A DNA stretch of 64,000 nucleotides, taken from positions 1 to 64,000 of the forward strand of contig NZ_LAPT01000001.1 of the NCBI RefSeq assembly GCF_003194385.1, written 5' to 3'. Under the pieces are notes generated by a model. It was not told the origin of the DNA, ran no database searches, and saw only the letters and a program-made list of their open reading frames with translations. Origin of the DNA: Pokkaliibacter plantistimulans (GTDB lineage: Bacteria; Pseudomonadota; Gammaproteobacteria; Pseudomonadales; Balneatricaceae). A program made the position numbers and the translations under genes. Positions 44,648 through 54,952 of this stretch are shown piece by piece. How positions within the stretch are numbered: position 1 is the first letter of the stretch; the number at the start of each line of letters is the position of its first letter.

Positions 44648-45115
44648 ATGGGAAAGATTTTTTTTGTTAGCGCGCTCGTGGCTTCCACGTTGATCATGTC
44701 TGGTTGCGCTTCAACGTTGACCGGCGATACCTACAGCCGTAATGAGGCGCGTCAGGTACAGAACGTACAATATGGCACGATCACCAACATGCGGTTTGTG
44801 AAAATTGAAGGCAATCAGTCAGGACTGGGTGCTGTTCCCGGTGCGGTAGTCGGTGGTATTGCGGGTAGCGCCATTGGCGGCGGTCGTGGTCAGAGCCTTG
44901 CTACTGTTATTGGTGCGGTTGGTGGTGCGATTGCGGGTTCAGCGATCGAGAAGCAGGCAACCACGGCGCAAGGCATCAACATGACCATTCGTATGGACAA
45001 TGGCCAGTCTATCGCCATCGTTCAGGAAGTAGATCCGAATACACCTCTGAACGTAGGCGATCGTGTGCAGGTACTGACGGGTCAGGACGGTTCTGCTCGC
45101 GCGACTCGTATCTGA
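44648..45115 (+). CDS. slyB: SlyB-like outer-membrane lipoprotein (glycine zipper)
   Basis: 155 residues. The signal MGKIFFVSALVASTLIMSGC has an MSGC lipobox (Cys20). The middle is a glycine-zipper region (GAVPGAVVGGIAGSAIGGGRG and GAVGGAIAGSAIEK), and the C-terminus is a small beta domain. This is the Pcp/SlyB envelope lipoprotein family, which helps keep the outer membrane stable under stress. ATG 44648 has AGGGA upstream; the frame is open to 44564 without a signal. Followed by a strong terminator. Confidence 0.9.
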   Translation: MGKIFFVSALVASTLIMSGCASTLTGDTYSRNEARQVQNVQYGTITNMRFVKIEGNQSGLGAVPGAVVGGIAGSAIGGGRGQSLATVIGAVGGAIAGSAIEKQATTAQGINMTIRMDNGQSIAIVQEVDPNTPLNVGDRVQVLTGQDGSARATRI

Positions 45116-45138
45116 TCAATGCCCTGAGGGGCTGGCAA

Positions 45139-45172
45139 ACAAAAAAGCGAGGAAGATGCCTCGCTTTTTTGT
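45139..45172. terminator. bidirectional terminator
   Basis: ACAAAAAAGCGAGG, loop AAGATG, CCTCGCTTTTTTGT: long stem with T-runs both ways, between convergent genes. Confidence 0.9.
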
Positions 45173-45186
45173 TAGTGCGTTAGCGC

Positions 45187-45780
45187 TCAGTGACGCTTAC
45201 CTTTGCCACCTTCGGCCGGTGCGCGGAACAGCAGATAGATGTCTGTGAGGATGTCAGGGATTTCGCTGCAGAACTGTTCGGTCAGTTGTTTGTTCTTGCG
45301 GATGGCCTGCATATCGGGATCGTCAAACAGATCGGAGGCAACCATGATGGGGAGCATCAGCTCTGCCACTTCTGCTTCGTGATCGTTGAACCAGGCCGCT
45401 TCTTCCAGATAAACGCCTTCAATAAATGCCTGGCACCAGCTGGTCAGCAGGCCATCTTCGTCTTCCAGAGTGAGGTCGCAAGGCAGTTCAACAGGCTCTT
45501 CACCTTCCAGCTCCTCCAGAATGCAGGCCAGTTCGCGGTCAAGCAGGCCTTCAACAAATGTTTGCTGTTCTGCACTTTCCCACTTGGGGGCTTCAACGAA
45601 AATGCTTTCCATCCATGTGCTTTTGCTGATGGGCTTGGGGCAGATTGCAACGGCAGTTAACAAGGCATGGATACCGATATAGTCCATGGCTTCTTCACTG
45701 ACAGCAGGTGAAAACAGGAAGTCCTCCAGCTTTTCAAACTCTTCATCGGTCAGGGGGCGGGCATTAAAAGATTGAGTCAT
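45187..45780 (-). CDS. YecA/UPF0149-family protein
   Basis: 197 residues, acidic and helical. DEEFEKLEDFLFSP, YIGIHALLTAVAI and QAFIEGVYL are typical of the UPF0149 family. Function unknown; some members have a C-terminal SEC-C zinc motif, which is absent here. ATG 45780 has GAGGA eight bases upstream; the frame is open to 45873, but that would overlap the start of recQ. Divergent from recQ. Confidence 0.85.
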   Translation of the reverse strand: MTQSFNARPLTDEEFEKLEDFLFSPAVSEEAMDYIGIHALLTAVAICPKPISKSTWMESIFVEAPKWESAEQQTFVEGLLDRELACILEELEGEEPVELPCDLTLEDEDGLLTSWCQAFIEGVYLEEAAWFNDHEAEVAELMLPIMVASDLFDDPDMQAIRKNKQLTEQFCSEIPDILTDIYLLFRAPAEGGKGKRH

Positions 45781-45871
45781 TGATATATCCTCAAGAAGAC
45801 GATCCCATTCTACTCTCTCGAACCCGAATGAGCGATGACAGAGCATTTGGTTTGCAGCATAATGCGCCCCC

Positions 45872-48028
45872 ATGATCGCACAGGCTCGACAGCTATTAAA
45901 ACGCCTTTACGGCTACGATGATTTCATTGGTTTACAGGAACAGGTGGTGTCATCTGTGCTGTCCGGCCAATCTGCACTGGTATTGATGCCCACTGGTGGT
46001 GGTAAGTCGATGTGCTACCAGTTGCCCGCCATGGTGCGTGAAGGTGTGGGGATTGTTATTTCGCCGCTGATTGCCCTGATGCAGGATCAGGTGGAAGGGC
46101 TGAAACAGGTAGGGGTTCGCGCAGCCTGTTTTCACAACGGGCTTGATCCCAGTGCCAACAGCGAGATTATCCGGCAGCTGCTCAATAACGAACTCGATCT
46201 GCTTTACGTGTCGCCAGAGCGTCTGGTTCTTGGGGGCATGATTGAATTATTTTCCCGCCTCACCATCTCTCTTTTTGCCATTGATGAAGCGCACTGCGTT
46301 TCGCAGTGGGGGCATGATTTTCGCCCTGAATATATGCAGCTGGGGCAGCTGGCCAGCCGTTTTCCGACGGTACCGAGACTGGCGCTGACTGCGACCGCCG
46401 ATGAACAGACCCGAAACGAAATCCGGCAGCAGTTGGGGTTGCTGGATGCGCCGGTATTCCTGAGTAGCTTCGATCGTCCGAATATTCGTTATCGGGTGCT
46501 GCCTAAGCAAGGCGCCAAAGAACAGTTGTTGAATTTCATCAAGCGTGAACATCGGCACAATAGTGGCGTGGTTTATTGCCTTTCGCGTAAGCGGGTGGAG
46601 GATGTGGCAGCATTTCTGCGGGAAAAAGGGCTGCCTGCCTTGCCTTATCATGCCGGGTTACCTGCCGATATCCGTGAGCAGCATCAGCGCACTTTTATTC
46701 AGGCGTCACACTCCATCATCGTTGCCACTGTCGCTTTTGGCATGGGTATCAATAAGCCGGATGTGCGGTTTGTTGCGCATCTCGACCTGCCAAAAAATCT
46801 TGAGGCCTATTATCAGGAAACCGGGCGTGCTGGACGCGACGGTCTGCCCGCTGATGCATGGATGGTATACGGGCTGCAGGACGTACTGATGCAGCGCATG
46901 CGCATTCAGGAGGCCAATGTGCCTGCCGATGTGCGTCAACGGGACTGGGCTCGTTTAGAGGCGTTGCTGGCGTTTACTGAAGCGTCTGGCTGCCGTCGCC
47001 AACTGTTACTGTCGTATTTTGCTGAGACTTCTGAACCTTGTGGCAATTGCGATAATTGCCTTCATCCCCCGCGAACCTGGGATGCCACCGAGGCTGCACG
47101 TAAGGCACTCTCTTGTGTCTATCGCACTGGGGGTTATGGAGTGAGCCATCAGATTGATGTGCTGCTTGGCAAGGTGACGGAGAAGGTGCGGAGTGCAAAC
47201 CATCAGCAACTGTCCACTTTCGGTATTGGTAAAGAGCTGTCGCTCAATCAATGGCGGGCGGTGTATCGGCAGCTATTGGCTGCTGGCTATTTGGAATGGC
47301 ATGGTGAGGAAGGTGAGGGCTTGCGCTTGCATGAGCGCTGCCGACCTCTACTGAAAGGCGAGCAGTCCATTGCACTGAAACAGGATCAGCCTGCTGCCCA
47401 GTGGAAGGAAGAGCGAGAGCGCGGGCAGACAAGACTTCAGGGTGGACAGAAACAGCTCTGGGAGGCATTGCGTCAGGAGCGCAGGCGCCTTGCGGGGGAG
47501 AAGGGCATTGCTGCCTTTATGATTTTCCACGATGTCACCCTGATGGAGATGATCGAGCGACTGCCGGCAAGCCTGGATGAAATGGCTAAGCTGCCCGGCG
47601 TTGGCAGAGAAAAGTTGAGTGCCTACGGTAAGCTTTTCCTGGATATCATTGATCTTCACCGTAGCGAAGCGGGTGCTACCCGTCTGATTGACGACGACGC
47701 TCACGAGACCCTCGCTCTGTTCAGAGTTGGTATGGAACCCAGAATGATTGCACGTCAACGCAATCGCCCGGAAAACCGGATCTACGCGGATCTGGCTGAA
47801 GCAATAAGAGCAGGGCAGCTGGCGTTGACGGAGGTGGTTAGCCTGCCCGGATGGCAGGTCAGGGATGTTCAGCGCGAGTTTGTTCGCCTCGAAGCGGATG
47901 GGCAGGGCGCCGTATTGAAGCGCGCGTTTGACGCTTTCGGCGGTGCAATTGCCTGGGGCGACTTACGCTGTATCAGAGCATCTGTCGGCAGCCCTGCTGC
48001 AACAGAAGATACTTCATTGGCTGGATAG
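45872..48028 (+). CDS. recQ: ATP-dependent DNA helicase RecQ
   Basis: 718 residues; 3'-5' helicase of recombination and repair. Walker A MPTGGGKSMCYQLPA, DEAH box (FAIDEAHCVSQWGHDFRPEY), the second helicase domain (GMGINKPDVRFVAHLDLPKNLEAYYQETGRAGRDG), zinc-binding cysteines (CRRQLLLSYF to CGNCDNC), a winged helix and HRDC (AAFMIFHDVTLMEMIERLPAS). It is about 100 residues longer than E. coli RecQ: after HRDC comes a helix-turn-helix-like tail (MIARQRNRPENRIYADLAEA). ATG 45872 is used, six bases before a possible shared region with the divergent gene. Confidence 0.95.
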   Translation: MIAQARQLLKRLYGYDDFIGLQEQVVSSVLSGQSALVLMPTGGGKSMCYQLPAMVREGVGIVISPLIALMQDQVEGLKQVGVRAACFHNGLDPSANSEIIRQLLNNELDLLYVSPERLVLGGMIELFSRLTISLFAIDEAHCVSQWGHDFRPEYMQLGQLASRFPTVPRLALTATADEQTRNEIRQQLGLLDAPVFLSSFDRPNIRYRVLPKQGAKEQLLNFIKREHRHNSGVVYCLSRKRVEDVAAFLREKGLPALPYHAGLPADIREQHQRTFIQASHSIIVATVAFGMGINKPDVRFVAHLDLPKNLEAYYQETGRAGRDGLPADAWMVYGLQDVLMQRMRIQEANVPADVRQRDWARLEALLAFTEASGCRRQLLLSYFAETSEPCGNCDNCLHPPRTWDATEAARKALSCVYRTGGYGVSHQIDVLLGKVTEKVRSANHQQLSTFGIGKELSLNQWRAVYRQLLAAGYLEWHGEEGEGLRLHERCRPLLKGEQSIALKQDQPAAQWKEERERGQTRLQGGQKQLWEALRQERRRLAGEKGIAAFMIFHDVTLMEMIERLPASLDEMAKLPGVGREKLSAYGKLFLDIIDLHRSEAGATRLIDDDAHETLALFRVGMEPRMIARQRNRPENRIYADLAEAIRAGQLALTEVVSLPGWQVRDVQREFVRLEADGQGAVLKRAFDAFGGAIAWGDLRCIRASVGSPAATEDTSLAG

Positions 48029-48034
48029 CCCGTC

Positions 48035-48451
48035 TTGCTTGGTACGGCATTGTTTGGTCTGTTCTGGGGTGGTTTATTGTCAGCGACTTTGCTGCCCGGT
48101 GGTTCCGAGCTGGCGTTTGTCGCCTTTCTCAAAACGTTCCCCGAATCTGCTTTTTCTGCCTGGGTGCTGGTGTCTGTAGGTAACAGCATCGGTGGCATCA
48201 TTACTATGCTGATGGGACGTGGAATAGCACACTGGCACCAAGCCCAGTCATCGATAAGTTATAAATGGTTAAAACGTTTAGAGCGTTATGGCGCGCCATT
48301 GCTGTTGCTATCCTGGGCGCCAGTTATTGGGGACGGTCTTTGTCTGGCTGCCGGCTGGTTGCGGCTGCCATGGGCCGCTTCAGTGACCATGATCTGCCTG
48401 GGGAAGGCTGCCAGATATGCCCTGCTATGGTGGCTGCTCAGTCAGGTATAG
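48035..48451 (+). CDS. YqaA/DedA-like small membrane protein
   Basis: 138 residues with about four hydrophobic segments. The pattern LLPGGSELAFVAFLK, VGNSIGGIITMLMGRGIA and LLLLSWAPVIGDGLCLAAGW places it in the YqaA branch of the SNARE-associated/DedA family, which may act in lipid handling or membrane potential. TTG 48035 is the start; the gene begins six bases after recQ, so both are probably read together. Confidence 0.85.
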   Translation: MLGTALFGLFWGGLLSATLLPGGSELAFVAFLKTFPESAFSAWVLVSVGNSIGGIITMLMGRGIAHWHQAQSSISYKWLKRLERYGAPLLLLSWAPVIGDGLCLAAGWLRLPWAASVTMICLGKAARYALLWWLLSQV

Positions 48452-48581
48452 CTTTTGTTACCGGGCGCTTTTCACCTTTCCGCTTATTCGCACACACGTT
48501 AGCTTTGCCATCTTCACTGTAGTGATTGGTTTCACCTCTTTATTTGGTTCGACATCGTAAATGTGCATTAAGGAGTTCTAC

Positions 48582-50240
48582 TTGAGTGACAGCCAGGCTC
48601 TGACGGATGTCAGTATTGATAGCTTGTTGCGGGTGTTTACGGTGCCCGAGAAAGCAGAGGCGACCTTAAATCAGGTAGATCGTGAACTGTCACTCGACAT
48701 TGCTGCTTTTCTTAATGCCCGTGTTGTTGCAACCGAGAAGGATCTTGCAGAGATCGAGGCGGAGTTTGCTTCTGCAGTCATACCTGAGGAGCCAGTGCGA
48801 GTTGCTCATCACATAGATAACCTGATGGAGAAGCTGGTTGCTCATTCCGTCAATACCTATGCACCCGGCTTTATCGGGCATATGACCTCGGCACTACCCT
48901 ATTTCATGCTGCCACTCAGCAAGATCATGGTGGCGTTGAATCAGAACGTGGTGAAAACCGAAACTTCCAAAGCATTTACGCCTATGGAGAGGCAGGTGCT
49001 GGGCATGATGCATCATCTGGTTTTTGCCAGGGCAGAGGCATTCTATCGACACTGGTTGCACCATGCTGACGGTCAGCTAGGTGCCATGTGCTCTGGTGGC
49101 ACGGTAGCCAATATCACTGCGTTGTGGGTGGCACGTAACCGCTGTTATGGCCCCAAGCCCGGTTTCGCCGGGATTGCCAAAGCAGGCTGGAGTCAAGCCC
49201 TGGCAGCTTATGGGGATCGTGATGCCGTTGTATTGGTTTCTGAGCGTGGCCACTACTCCTTGTCTAAAGCCGCAGATGTGCTCGGTATTGGCCGTGACAA
49301 CATACGCAGCGTTCCCTGCACAGACAGCGGATCAATTGATATTCAGCAACTGTCAGACATTATTGCCAGCTGTCACGACAGAGGGGAGAGAGTGATCAGC
49401 CTGGTTGCGGTGGCAGGTTCGACAGAGACGGGCTGTATTGATGCTCTGGATGAGATGGCGGTGATCGCAGAAAGAGAGGGCATCTGGCTACACGTTGATG
49501 CGGCGTGGGGTGGACCGGCGCTGTTTTCTGACAAGCATCGATCACTGCTGAAAGGTATTGAGCGTGCAGACTCCGTCACCATCGATGCGCACAAACAGAT
49601 GTATGTCCCCATGGGGGTGGGTATGGTGCTGTTCAGGGATCCTGAGTCGCAGTCGAGCATTCGGCATCATGCTAATTACATTATCCGTCAGGGCTCGAAA
49701 GACTTGGGTAGCTCAACGCTGGAAGGGTCTCGGCCCGCGATGTCCATGCTGGTTCATGCCGGGTTGCATATCTTTGGGCGTCGTGGATATGGGTTGCTGG
49801 TTGAAAACAATATTCAGCGCTGCAAGTATTTTTCTACTCTGATCGATATGGCAGCAGATTTTGAGCTGGTGTCAGTGCCAGTGCTCAATATCCTGACTTA
49901 TCGTTACGTCCCGGCACCACTGCAGCGCTGGCTAGAGAGCCCTGAAAACGCTGCGTCAGAAGTATCAGTGCGAGTGGAGCTGCTGCTAAATCAGGCTACC
50001 CAGATATTGCAACGAGCTCAGCGTGAAAGAGGCCAATATTTTGTCTCTCGCACGAGCTTGCCACATGCTCGCCAGCAAGGACTACTGAAGACGGTATTTC
50101 GTGTGGTATTAGCGAATCCTTTGACGACCGATGAGATATTAACGGCGATATTGCAGGAGCAGAGAGAGCTTGCTGCTGGTCCTGCAGTTAAGGTGTTGTG
50201 GCAGGAAATTAAACAGCTGAGCGGAGTGGCTCTGATCTAA
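48582..50240 (+). CDS. panP: PLP-dependent aspartate/glutamate decarboxylase, PanP type
   Basis: 552 residues, group II PLP decarboxylase. The PLP lysine lies in TIDAHKQMYVPMGVG and the aspartate in LHVDAAWGGPALF. The large N-terminal region and overall length fit PanP, an aspartate 1-decarboxylase that supplies beta-alanine for pantothenate in Vibrio and other gammaproteobacteria that lack PanD. Glutamate or cysteine-sulfinate decarboxylation are alternatives. Start: TTG 48582, because AAGGAG lies six bases upstream; the ATG at 48561 has no such site. No panB or panC adjacent. Confidence 0.82.
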   Translation: MSDSQALTDVSIDSLLRVFTVPEKAEATLNQVDRELSLDIAAFLNARVVATEKDLAEIEAEFASAVIPEEPVRVAHHIDNLMEKLVAHSVNTYAPGFIGHMTSALPYFMLPLSKIMVALNQNVVKTETSKAFTPMERQVLGMMHHLVFARAEAFYRHWLHHADGQLGAMCSGGTVANITALWVARNRCYGPKPGFAGIAKAGWSQALAAYGDRDAVVLVSERGHYSLSKAADVLGIGRDNIRSVPCTDSGSIDIQQLSDIIASCHDRGERVISLVAVAGSTETGCIDALDEMAVIAEREGIWLHVDAAWGGPALFSDKHRSLLKGIERADSVTIDAHKQMYVPMGVGMVLFRDPESQSSIRHHANYIIRQGSKDLGSSTLEGSRPAMSMLVHAGLHIFGRRGYGLLVENNIQRCKYFSTLIDMAADFELVSVPVLNILTYRYVPAPLQRWLESPENAASEVSVRVELLLNQATQILQRAQRERGQYFVSRTSLPHARQQGLLKTVFRVVLANPLTTDEILTAILQEQRELAAGPAVKVLWQEIKQLSGVALI

Positions 50241-50445
50241 AACAATGCGTTCGGTTTGGTTTGTTGGCATCGTAACCAGTCGCGCCAGATTTAATGGGGC
50301 AATTATCCAAAACCATGGAAAAGAACAGCACAGACAGCCGACAGGTGCGTTAAAATGCTGCCCTGTCGCCACAGTTGCTGTGGTATCCATTCAGCGCACG
50401 GTGTACGCCGTCGCATTCAACCTGATGTGAAGAATACGTAAGCAT

Positions 50446-50940
50446 ATGAAACCCTTGGTAGGCATCATCATGGGCTCTAAGTCCGACTGGGAAACCATGA
50501 GCCATGCAGCAGACATGCTGGAGCAGCTGGGTGTACCTTTCGAGGTGCGCGTCGTATCCGCTCACCGTACACCAGACCTGTTATTCAGCTATGCAGAACA
50601 GGCGCGTGAACGCGGGATCGAAGTGATTATCGCAGGCGCAGGCGGTGCAGCCCACTTGCCGGGAATGGTGGCTGCTAAAACCAGCCTGCCCGTGTTGGGT
50701 GTGCCAGTGCAGTCCAAAGCGCTGAATGGAATGGACTCTTTGCTGTCTATTGTGCAAATGCCAGCAGGTATTCCGGTAGGAACGCTGGCAATTGGTCGTG
50801 CTGGTGCCGCCAACGCAGGACTGATGGCTGCCAGTATTCTGGGTAACAAGTATGAACAGTTCCATCTGGCGCTGGAGGCATTCCGCGCCAAGCAGACTGA
50901 AACCGTTTTGTCTCAGCCTGATCCGCGGGAGGCACTGTGA
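50446..50940 (+). CDS. purE: 5-(carboxyamino)imidazole ribonucleotide mutase PurE
   Basis: 164 residues. Converts N5-CAIR to CAIR in de novo purine synthesis, taking the PurK product. The active-site regions [16 protein letters not shown] and [13 protein letters not shown] are present. ATG 50446. It overlaps purK by four bases (GTGA), so they are coupled. Confidence 0.97.
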   Translation: MKPLVGIIMGSKSDWETMSHAADMLEQLGVPFEVRVVSAHRTPDLLFSYAEQARERGIEVIIAGAGGAAHLPGMVAAKTSLPVLGVPVQSKALNGMDSLLSIVQMPAGIPVGTLAIGRAGAANAGLMAASILGNKYEQFHLALEAFRAKQTETVLSQPDPREAL

Positions 50941-52019
50941 AACTAGGTATACTCGGTGCCGGGCAACTGGCTCGGATGCTGGCGCTGGCTGGTTATCCGC
51001 TCGGATTGCGCTTTACTGCGTTTGATCCAGCAAAAGAAGCCTGTGCCAGTGATGTATGTCCTGTCGTCTGTGCTGCCTATGAAGATGAAGCGGCTCTCAA
51101 GGCGTTTGCCGAGTCGGTCGATTGCGTCACATTTGAGTTTGAAAATGTGGCGCTCGAAAGCGCACGCTATCTTGAGCAATTCGTGCCGGTATTTCCCTCA
51201 TCCAGAGCGCTCGAGGCGACACAGGACCGTCTGGATGAAAAGAACATGTTCCGCGGGTTAGGTGTGGAAACGCCGGGGTTTGAACCGATCAATACCAAAG
51301 AGGATATCCTGAAGGCGGCGGAGTCCCTGGGCTTGCCGCTGGTTGTGAAAACACGGCGCTTTGGATATGACGGTAAAGGTCAGTTTGTGCTGCGCTCGCT
51401 TGATCAGGCTGAGCAGCTGTGGGCTGAGCTTGGTAGCGTGCCTCTCATTGCTGAGGCGTTTGTCCCCTTTGATCGTGAGGTTTCTATTGTTGCTGTCCGC
51501 TCGCAACAGGGTGACATGCGTTTCTACCCATTGACAGAAAACGAACATCGCAACGGTATTTTGCACAAGTCTGTACCGCTTGTTGATGATCCGATGACGG
51601 CACAGGCTCAGCAGTATGTTGCGACGCTAATGGAGTCGCTGGATTATGTGGGCACGCTGGCGCTTGAACTGTTCCAGGTGGGTGATCGTCTGCTCGCCAA
51701 TGAGTTTGCACCACGCGTGCACAACTCGGGTCACTGGACAATTGAAGGTGCTGAGACCAGTCAGTTTGAAAATCATGTCCGTGCTGTGGCGGGAATTCCA
51801 CTGGGCGATACGCGCGCGGTAGAGTTCAGCACTATGATCAATCTGATTGGCGATTTCCCGGATCGTGGTGTAATCCAGAATGTCGATGGTGCTCATTTTC
51901 ATGACTATGGAAAGTCACCGCGCGCTGGCAGAAAAATTGGCCATATCACTATTACCGCTAATTCCACTGAATTGCTGAGTGAGCGAGTGAGTGCTGTTGT
52001 CGACGTAATGAAAGTCTGA
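50937..52019 (+). CDS. purK: 5-(carboxyamino)imidazole ribonucleotide synthase PurK
   Basis: 360 residues, ATP-grasp enzyme making N5-CAIR from AIR, ATP and bicarbonate. It shows the N-terminal [27 protein letters not shown] for ATP, and [27 protein letters not shown] 50937 overlaps the purE stop. Followed by a strong terminator. Confidence 0.97.
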   Translation: MKLGILGAGQLARMLALAGYPLGLRFTAFDPAKEACASDVCPVVCAAYEDEAALKAFAESVDCVTFEFENVALESARYLEQFVPVFPSSRALEATQDRLDEKNMFRGLGVETPGFEPINTKEDILKAAESLGLPLVVKTRRFGYDGKGQFVLRSLDQAEQLWAELGSVPLIAEAFVPFDREVSIVAVRSQQGDMRFYPLTENEHRNGILHKSVPLVDDPMTAQAQQYVATLMESLDYVGTLALELFQVGDRLLANEFAPRVHNSGHWTIEGAETSQFENHVRAVAGIPLGDTRAVEFSTMINLIGDFPDRGVIQNVDGAHFHDYGKSPRAGRKIGHITITANSTELLSERVSAVVDVMKV

Positions 52020-52040
52020 TTGCATAAATAATGATCGAAT

Positions 52041-52069
52041 AAAAAACCAGGATTAATTCCTGGTTTTTT
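52041..52069. terminator. bidirectional terminator
   Basis: AAAAAACCAGGA, loop TTAAT, TCCTGGTTTTTT: perfect 12-bp stem between convergent purK and ttcA. Confidence 0.92.
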
Positions 52070-52077
52070 ATTGGTGA

Positions 52078-52983
52078 TTAAATCGCCACTATATTTAATA
52101 AATCAGCTTCGTTAAATTCATTTCCGCTGGCATCTAATGGCGGAAATTCGGGGGGGTCAAAGGCTTTATCGCCATCTTCACGGGGAGTGCCGTCCGCTTT
52201 AATGTTCTTGAAATCGAACAGATTAATGTCTGTCATGTGTGATGGGACAATGTTGGCCATTGAGCGATAAATGCTCTCAATTCTTCCGGGGAACTGCTTG
52301 TCCCAGTTCTGAAGTATTTCCTTGATGGACTGGCGCTGAAGGTTCTCCTGCGAGCCGCAGAGATTGCAGGGGATGATCGGGAACTCCTTAAGCGTGGCGA
52401 AGCGAGCGATGTCCTTTTCACGGCAATAGGCGAGGGGGCGGATGACGATATTCTCGCCATCATCGCTTACCAGCTTTGGTGGCATGGCCTTCATTTTTCC
52501 GCCGAAGAACATGTTCAGAAACATGGTCTCAATAATGTCGTCTCTATGATGACCTAGGGCCACTTTAGTGCAGTTCAATTCTTTGGCGGTGCGATAAAGA
52601 ATACCGCGACGCAAACGTGAGCAAAGTGCGCACGTGGTTTTGCCTGCCGGGATCTTTTCTTTGACGATGCTATAAGTGTCTTCTTCAACAATGCGGTGCT
52701 CGATACCCAGCCCCTGCAAGTAAGTTGGCAGTACTGTCTCCGGGAAGCCGGGCTGTTTCTGATCAAGATTGACCGCAATCAGCTCATAGTTGACTGAGGA
52801 GTAATTTTGCAGGGTAAGCAGCAGATTAAGCAGTGTGTAGCTGTCTTTACCGCCGGACAGGCAGACCATGATACGGTCGCCTTCTTCGATCATATTGAAG
52901 TCAGTAATAGCCTGGCCCATGGAACGAAGCAGGCGCTTCTGCAGTTTGTTGAAGTTGGTTGTCTGGGATTTACTGAGTTCCAT
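52078..52983 (-). CDS. ttcA: tRNA 2-thiocytidine synthase TtcA
   Basis: 301 residues. Thiolates C32 of some tRNAs using an Fe-S cluster and ATP. The PP-loop SGGKDS lies in [17 protein letters not shown]; the cysteine pairs are [10 protein letters not shown] and CNLCGSQ, which bind the cluster. Convergent with purK. ATG 52983 used. Confidence 0.95.
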   Translation of the reverse strand: MELSKSQTTNFNKLQKRLLRSMGQAITDFNMIEEGDRIMVCLSGGKDSYTLLNLLLTLQNYSSVNYELIAVNLDQKQPGFPETVLPTYLQGLGIEHRIVEEDTYSIVKEKIPAGKTTCALCSRLRRGILYRTAKELNCTKVALGHHRDDIIETMFLNMFFGGKMKAMPPKLVSDDGENIVIRPLAYCREKDIARFATLKEFPIIPCNLCGSQENLQRQSIKEILQNWDKQFPGRIESIYRSMANIVPSHMTDINLFDFKNIKADGTPREDGDKAFDPPEFPPLDASGNEFNEADLLNIVAI

Positions 52984-53070
52984 TAGGAATGTGGCCCGGT
53001 GGCAGCAAAAAAGATGAGGCGCATTATACTCAGCTGTCCCGCCGTGTCAGCTGTGATTGGATGTAAAAAC

Positions 53071-53094
53071 AAAAACCACCCGAAGGTGGTTTTT
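53071..53094 (-). terminator. intrinsic terminator of gltA
   Basis: AAAAACCACC, loop CGAA, GGTGGTTTTT: perfect 10-bp stem 55 bases beyond the gltA stop, with T-runs both ways. Confidence 0.9.
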
Positions 53095-53148
53095 GCTATA
53101 CGTGATAGGCTTGTGCCTGCCTAGGCAAAACAAGCTTCACTGTCGGTA

Positions 53149-54432
53149 TTACCTCTCGGGATAGTCGCGCTTTTTCTCGCCAAGATAGAGTTGGCGTGGG
53201 CGTCCGATACGAGCGATTGGGCTTGAGTGGTGTTCATGCCAGTGAGCAATCCAGCCAATGGTACGTGACAGGGCAAAAATCACTGTAAACATATTGGTAG
53301 GGATGCCAATTGCTTTGAGGATGATGCCTGAGTAGAAGTCGACGTTTGGGTACAATTTGCGCTCAACGAAGTAGGGGTCTTCCAGAGCAATCTGCTCCAG
53401 GCGCTTGGCGATGCGCAGCAGTGGGTCGTTATCAAGGCCCAGCTCGCCCAGCACTTCATCGCAGGTCTGCTTCATGACTTTGGCGCGTGGGTCAAAGTTC
53501 TTATAGACACGGTGACCAAAGCCCATCAGGCGGAACGGATCATCTTTGTCTTTGGCACGTTCGATAAACTCTGGAATGCGTTCTTCGTCACCAATCTGCT
53601 CCAGCATGCTCAGTACGGCTTCGTTGGCACCGCCGTGAGCGGGTCCCCACAGTGCTGCAATGCCTGAGGCTACGCAGGCGAAGGGGTTTGCACCAGAAGA
53701 GCCAGCCAGACGTACAGTGGAGGTAGATGCATTCTGTTCATGGTCGGCATGCAACAAGAAGATGCGATCCATGGCGTTGGCAAGGATTGGGTTAGGCTTG
53801 TATTCCTCGCAAGGAGTGCCAAACATCATATGCAGGAAGTTTTCTGCATAGGTCAGGTCATTACGCGGGAACATGAAAGGCTGGCCAGTGGAGTACTTGT
53901 AGCACATGGCTGCCAGTGTAGGCATCTTGGAGATAAGGCGGAACGCCGCAATTTCACGATGCTGAGAGTCGTTGATGTCCAGTGAATCGTGATAGAAAGC
54001 TGACAGGGCGCCGACTACGCCACACATGATGGCCATAGGGTGTGCATCGCGACGGAAGCCACGATAGAAGAAGCTTAGCTGTTCGTGCACCATCGTGTGC
54101 TTCTTAACGGTGCGAACAAAATGCTCTTTCTCTTCTGCAGAGGGTAGTTCACCGTACATCAGCAGGTAGCAGACTTCCAGATAGTCAGACTTTTCTGCAA
54201 GCTGTTCGATGGGGTAGCCACGGTGCAGCAGAATGCCTTTGTCACCATCGATAAAAGTGATCTGCGAGTCACAAGACGCAGTTGACATGAAGCCGGGGTC
54301 GTAGGTAAACAGCCCTTTGGCGGTCAGGCCACGAATGTCGACCACGTCGGGTCCCATAGTGCCTGAGTAGACGGGAAGTTCAATAGTCTCGTCTATGCCG
54401 TCAACCTTCAGATATGCTTTTTTGTCAGCCAT
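53149..54432 (-). CDS. gltA: citrate synthase (type II)
   Basis: Condenses acetyl-CoA and oxaloacetate. 427 residues, exactly the length of E. coli GltA, hexameric NADH-sensitive type by size and by the N-terminal beta region. Catalytic blocks are [36 protein letters not shown] and [21 protein letters not shown] 54432 has AGGAG seven bases upstream. It is divergent from sdhCDAB, the order found in Pseudomonas. Confidence 0.97.
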   Translation of the reverse strand: MADKKAYLKVDGIDETIELPVYSGTMGPDVVDIRGLTAKGLFTYDPGFMSTASCDSQITFIDGDKGILLHRGYPIEQLAEKSDYLEVCYLLMYGELPSAEEKEHFVRTVKKHTMVHEQLSFFYRGFRRDAHPMAIMCGVVGALSAFYHDSLDINDSQHREIAAFRLISKMPTLAAMCYKYSTGQPFMFPRNDLTYAENFLHMMFGTPCEEYKPNPILANAMDRIFLLHADHEQNASTSTVRLAGSSGANPFACVASGIAALWGPAHGGANEAVLSMLEQIGDEERIPEFIERAKDKDDPFRLMGFGHRVYKNFDPRAKVMKQTCDEVLGELGLDNDPLLRIAKRLEQIALEDPYFVERKLYPNVDFYSGIILKAIGIPTNMFTVIFALSRTIGWIAHWHEHHSSPIARIGRPRQLYLGEKKRDYPER

Positions 54433-54539
54433 CGGTGGCTCCTGTGAGTGTTAAATGGAATCTGTCACCGGCAGGCTGGCGTTGTTCCGCCGGGCCGGTA
54501 TGGCTTTGTCTGGACGGCCCTGAGTTGAGGACGGTCCTC

Positions 54540-54567
54540 ACTATATTTGCTAAAACCGCTTTGTCAA
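54540..54567 (-). promoter_or_regulatory. gltA promoter
   Basis: On the minus strand TTGACA (54567-54562), 16-base spacer, TATAGT (54545-54540). The -35 is consensus. The start would be near 54533, about 100 bases before the gltA ATG. Confidence 0.75.
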
Positions 54568-54759
54568 TTCCTCGGGGATAGCAGACAAAAGCACAAAACA
54601 GAGCTCAATGACAAAACGATAACTAGTAATAGCTATTCCTTAACCGATTCTCAATCATGATTTAGTCGCAGTGCGGAATAAAAAATAATAACGGCAATAG
54701 TTCGATGCTATGGGAACAGTCTTTTTACCTTTTGCCTAGGCGCGATGCCTCATGGTTCG

Positions 54760-54788
54760 TTGTCAAGGTTAGGGGTAATGACTATACT
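54760..54788 (+). promoter_or_regulatory. sdhC operon promoter
   Basis: TTGTCA (54760-54765), 17-base spacer, TATACT (54783-54788). It would give a leader of about 155 bases before the sdhC GTG. Confidence 0.7.
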
Positions 54789-54952
54789 GTCGCCCCGAAA
54801 GTTTTTGTTTGCGCTTGCAACATTGGTACTTTTCACCAGGTCGGTGAATTAGTGATCAAGGCGTGGGAGTGCAAATAGGAATTTCCCTAAAAGTGCATTG
54901 CGCTTCCCTTAATAATCCTACCCTTTTGGGTAGTCATAAGGTGTAGAGAGCC

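Larger units (their letters stand above)
54433..54952. other. gltA-sdhC divergent control region
   Basis: 520 bases holding two near-consensus sigma70 promoters (below). Between them the sequence is AT-rich and shows no gene. A CRP- or other regulator site could not be chosen by eye. Confidence 0.6.
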
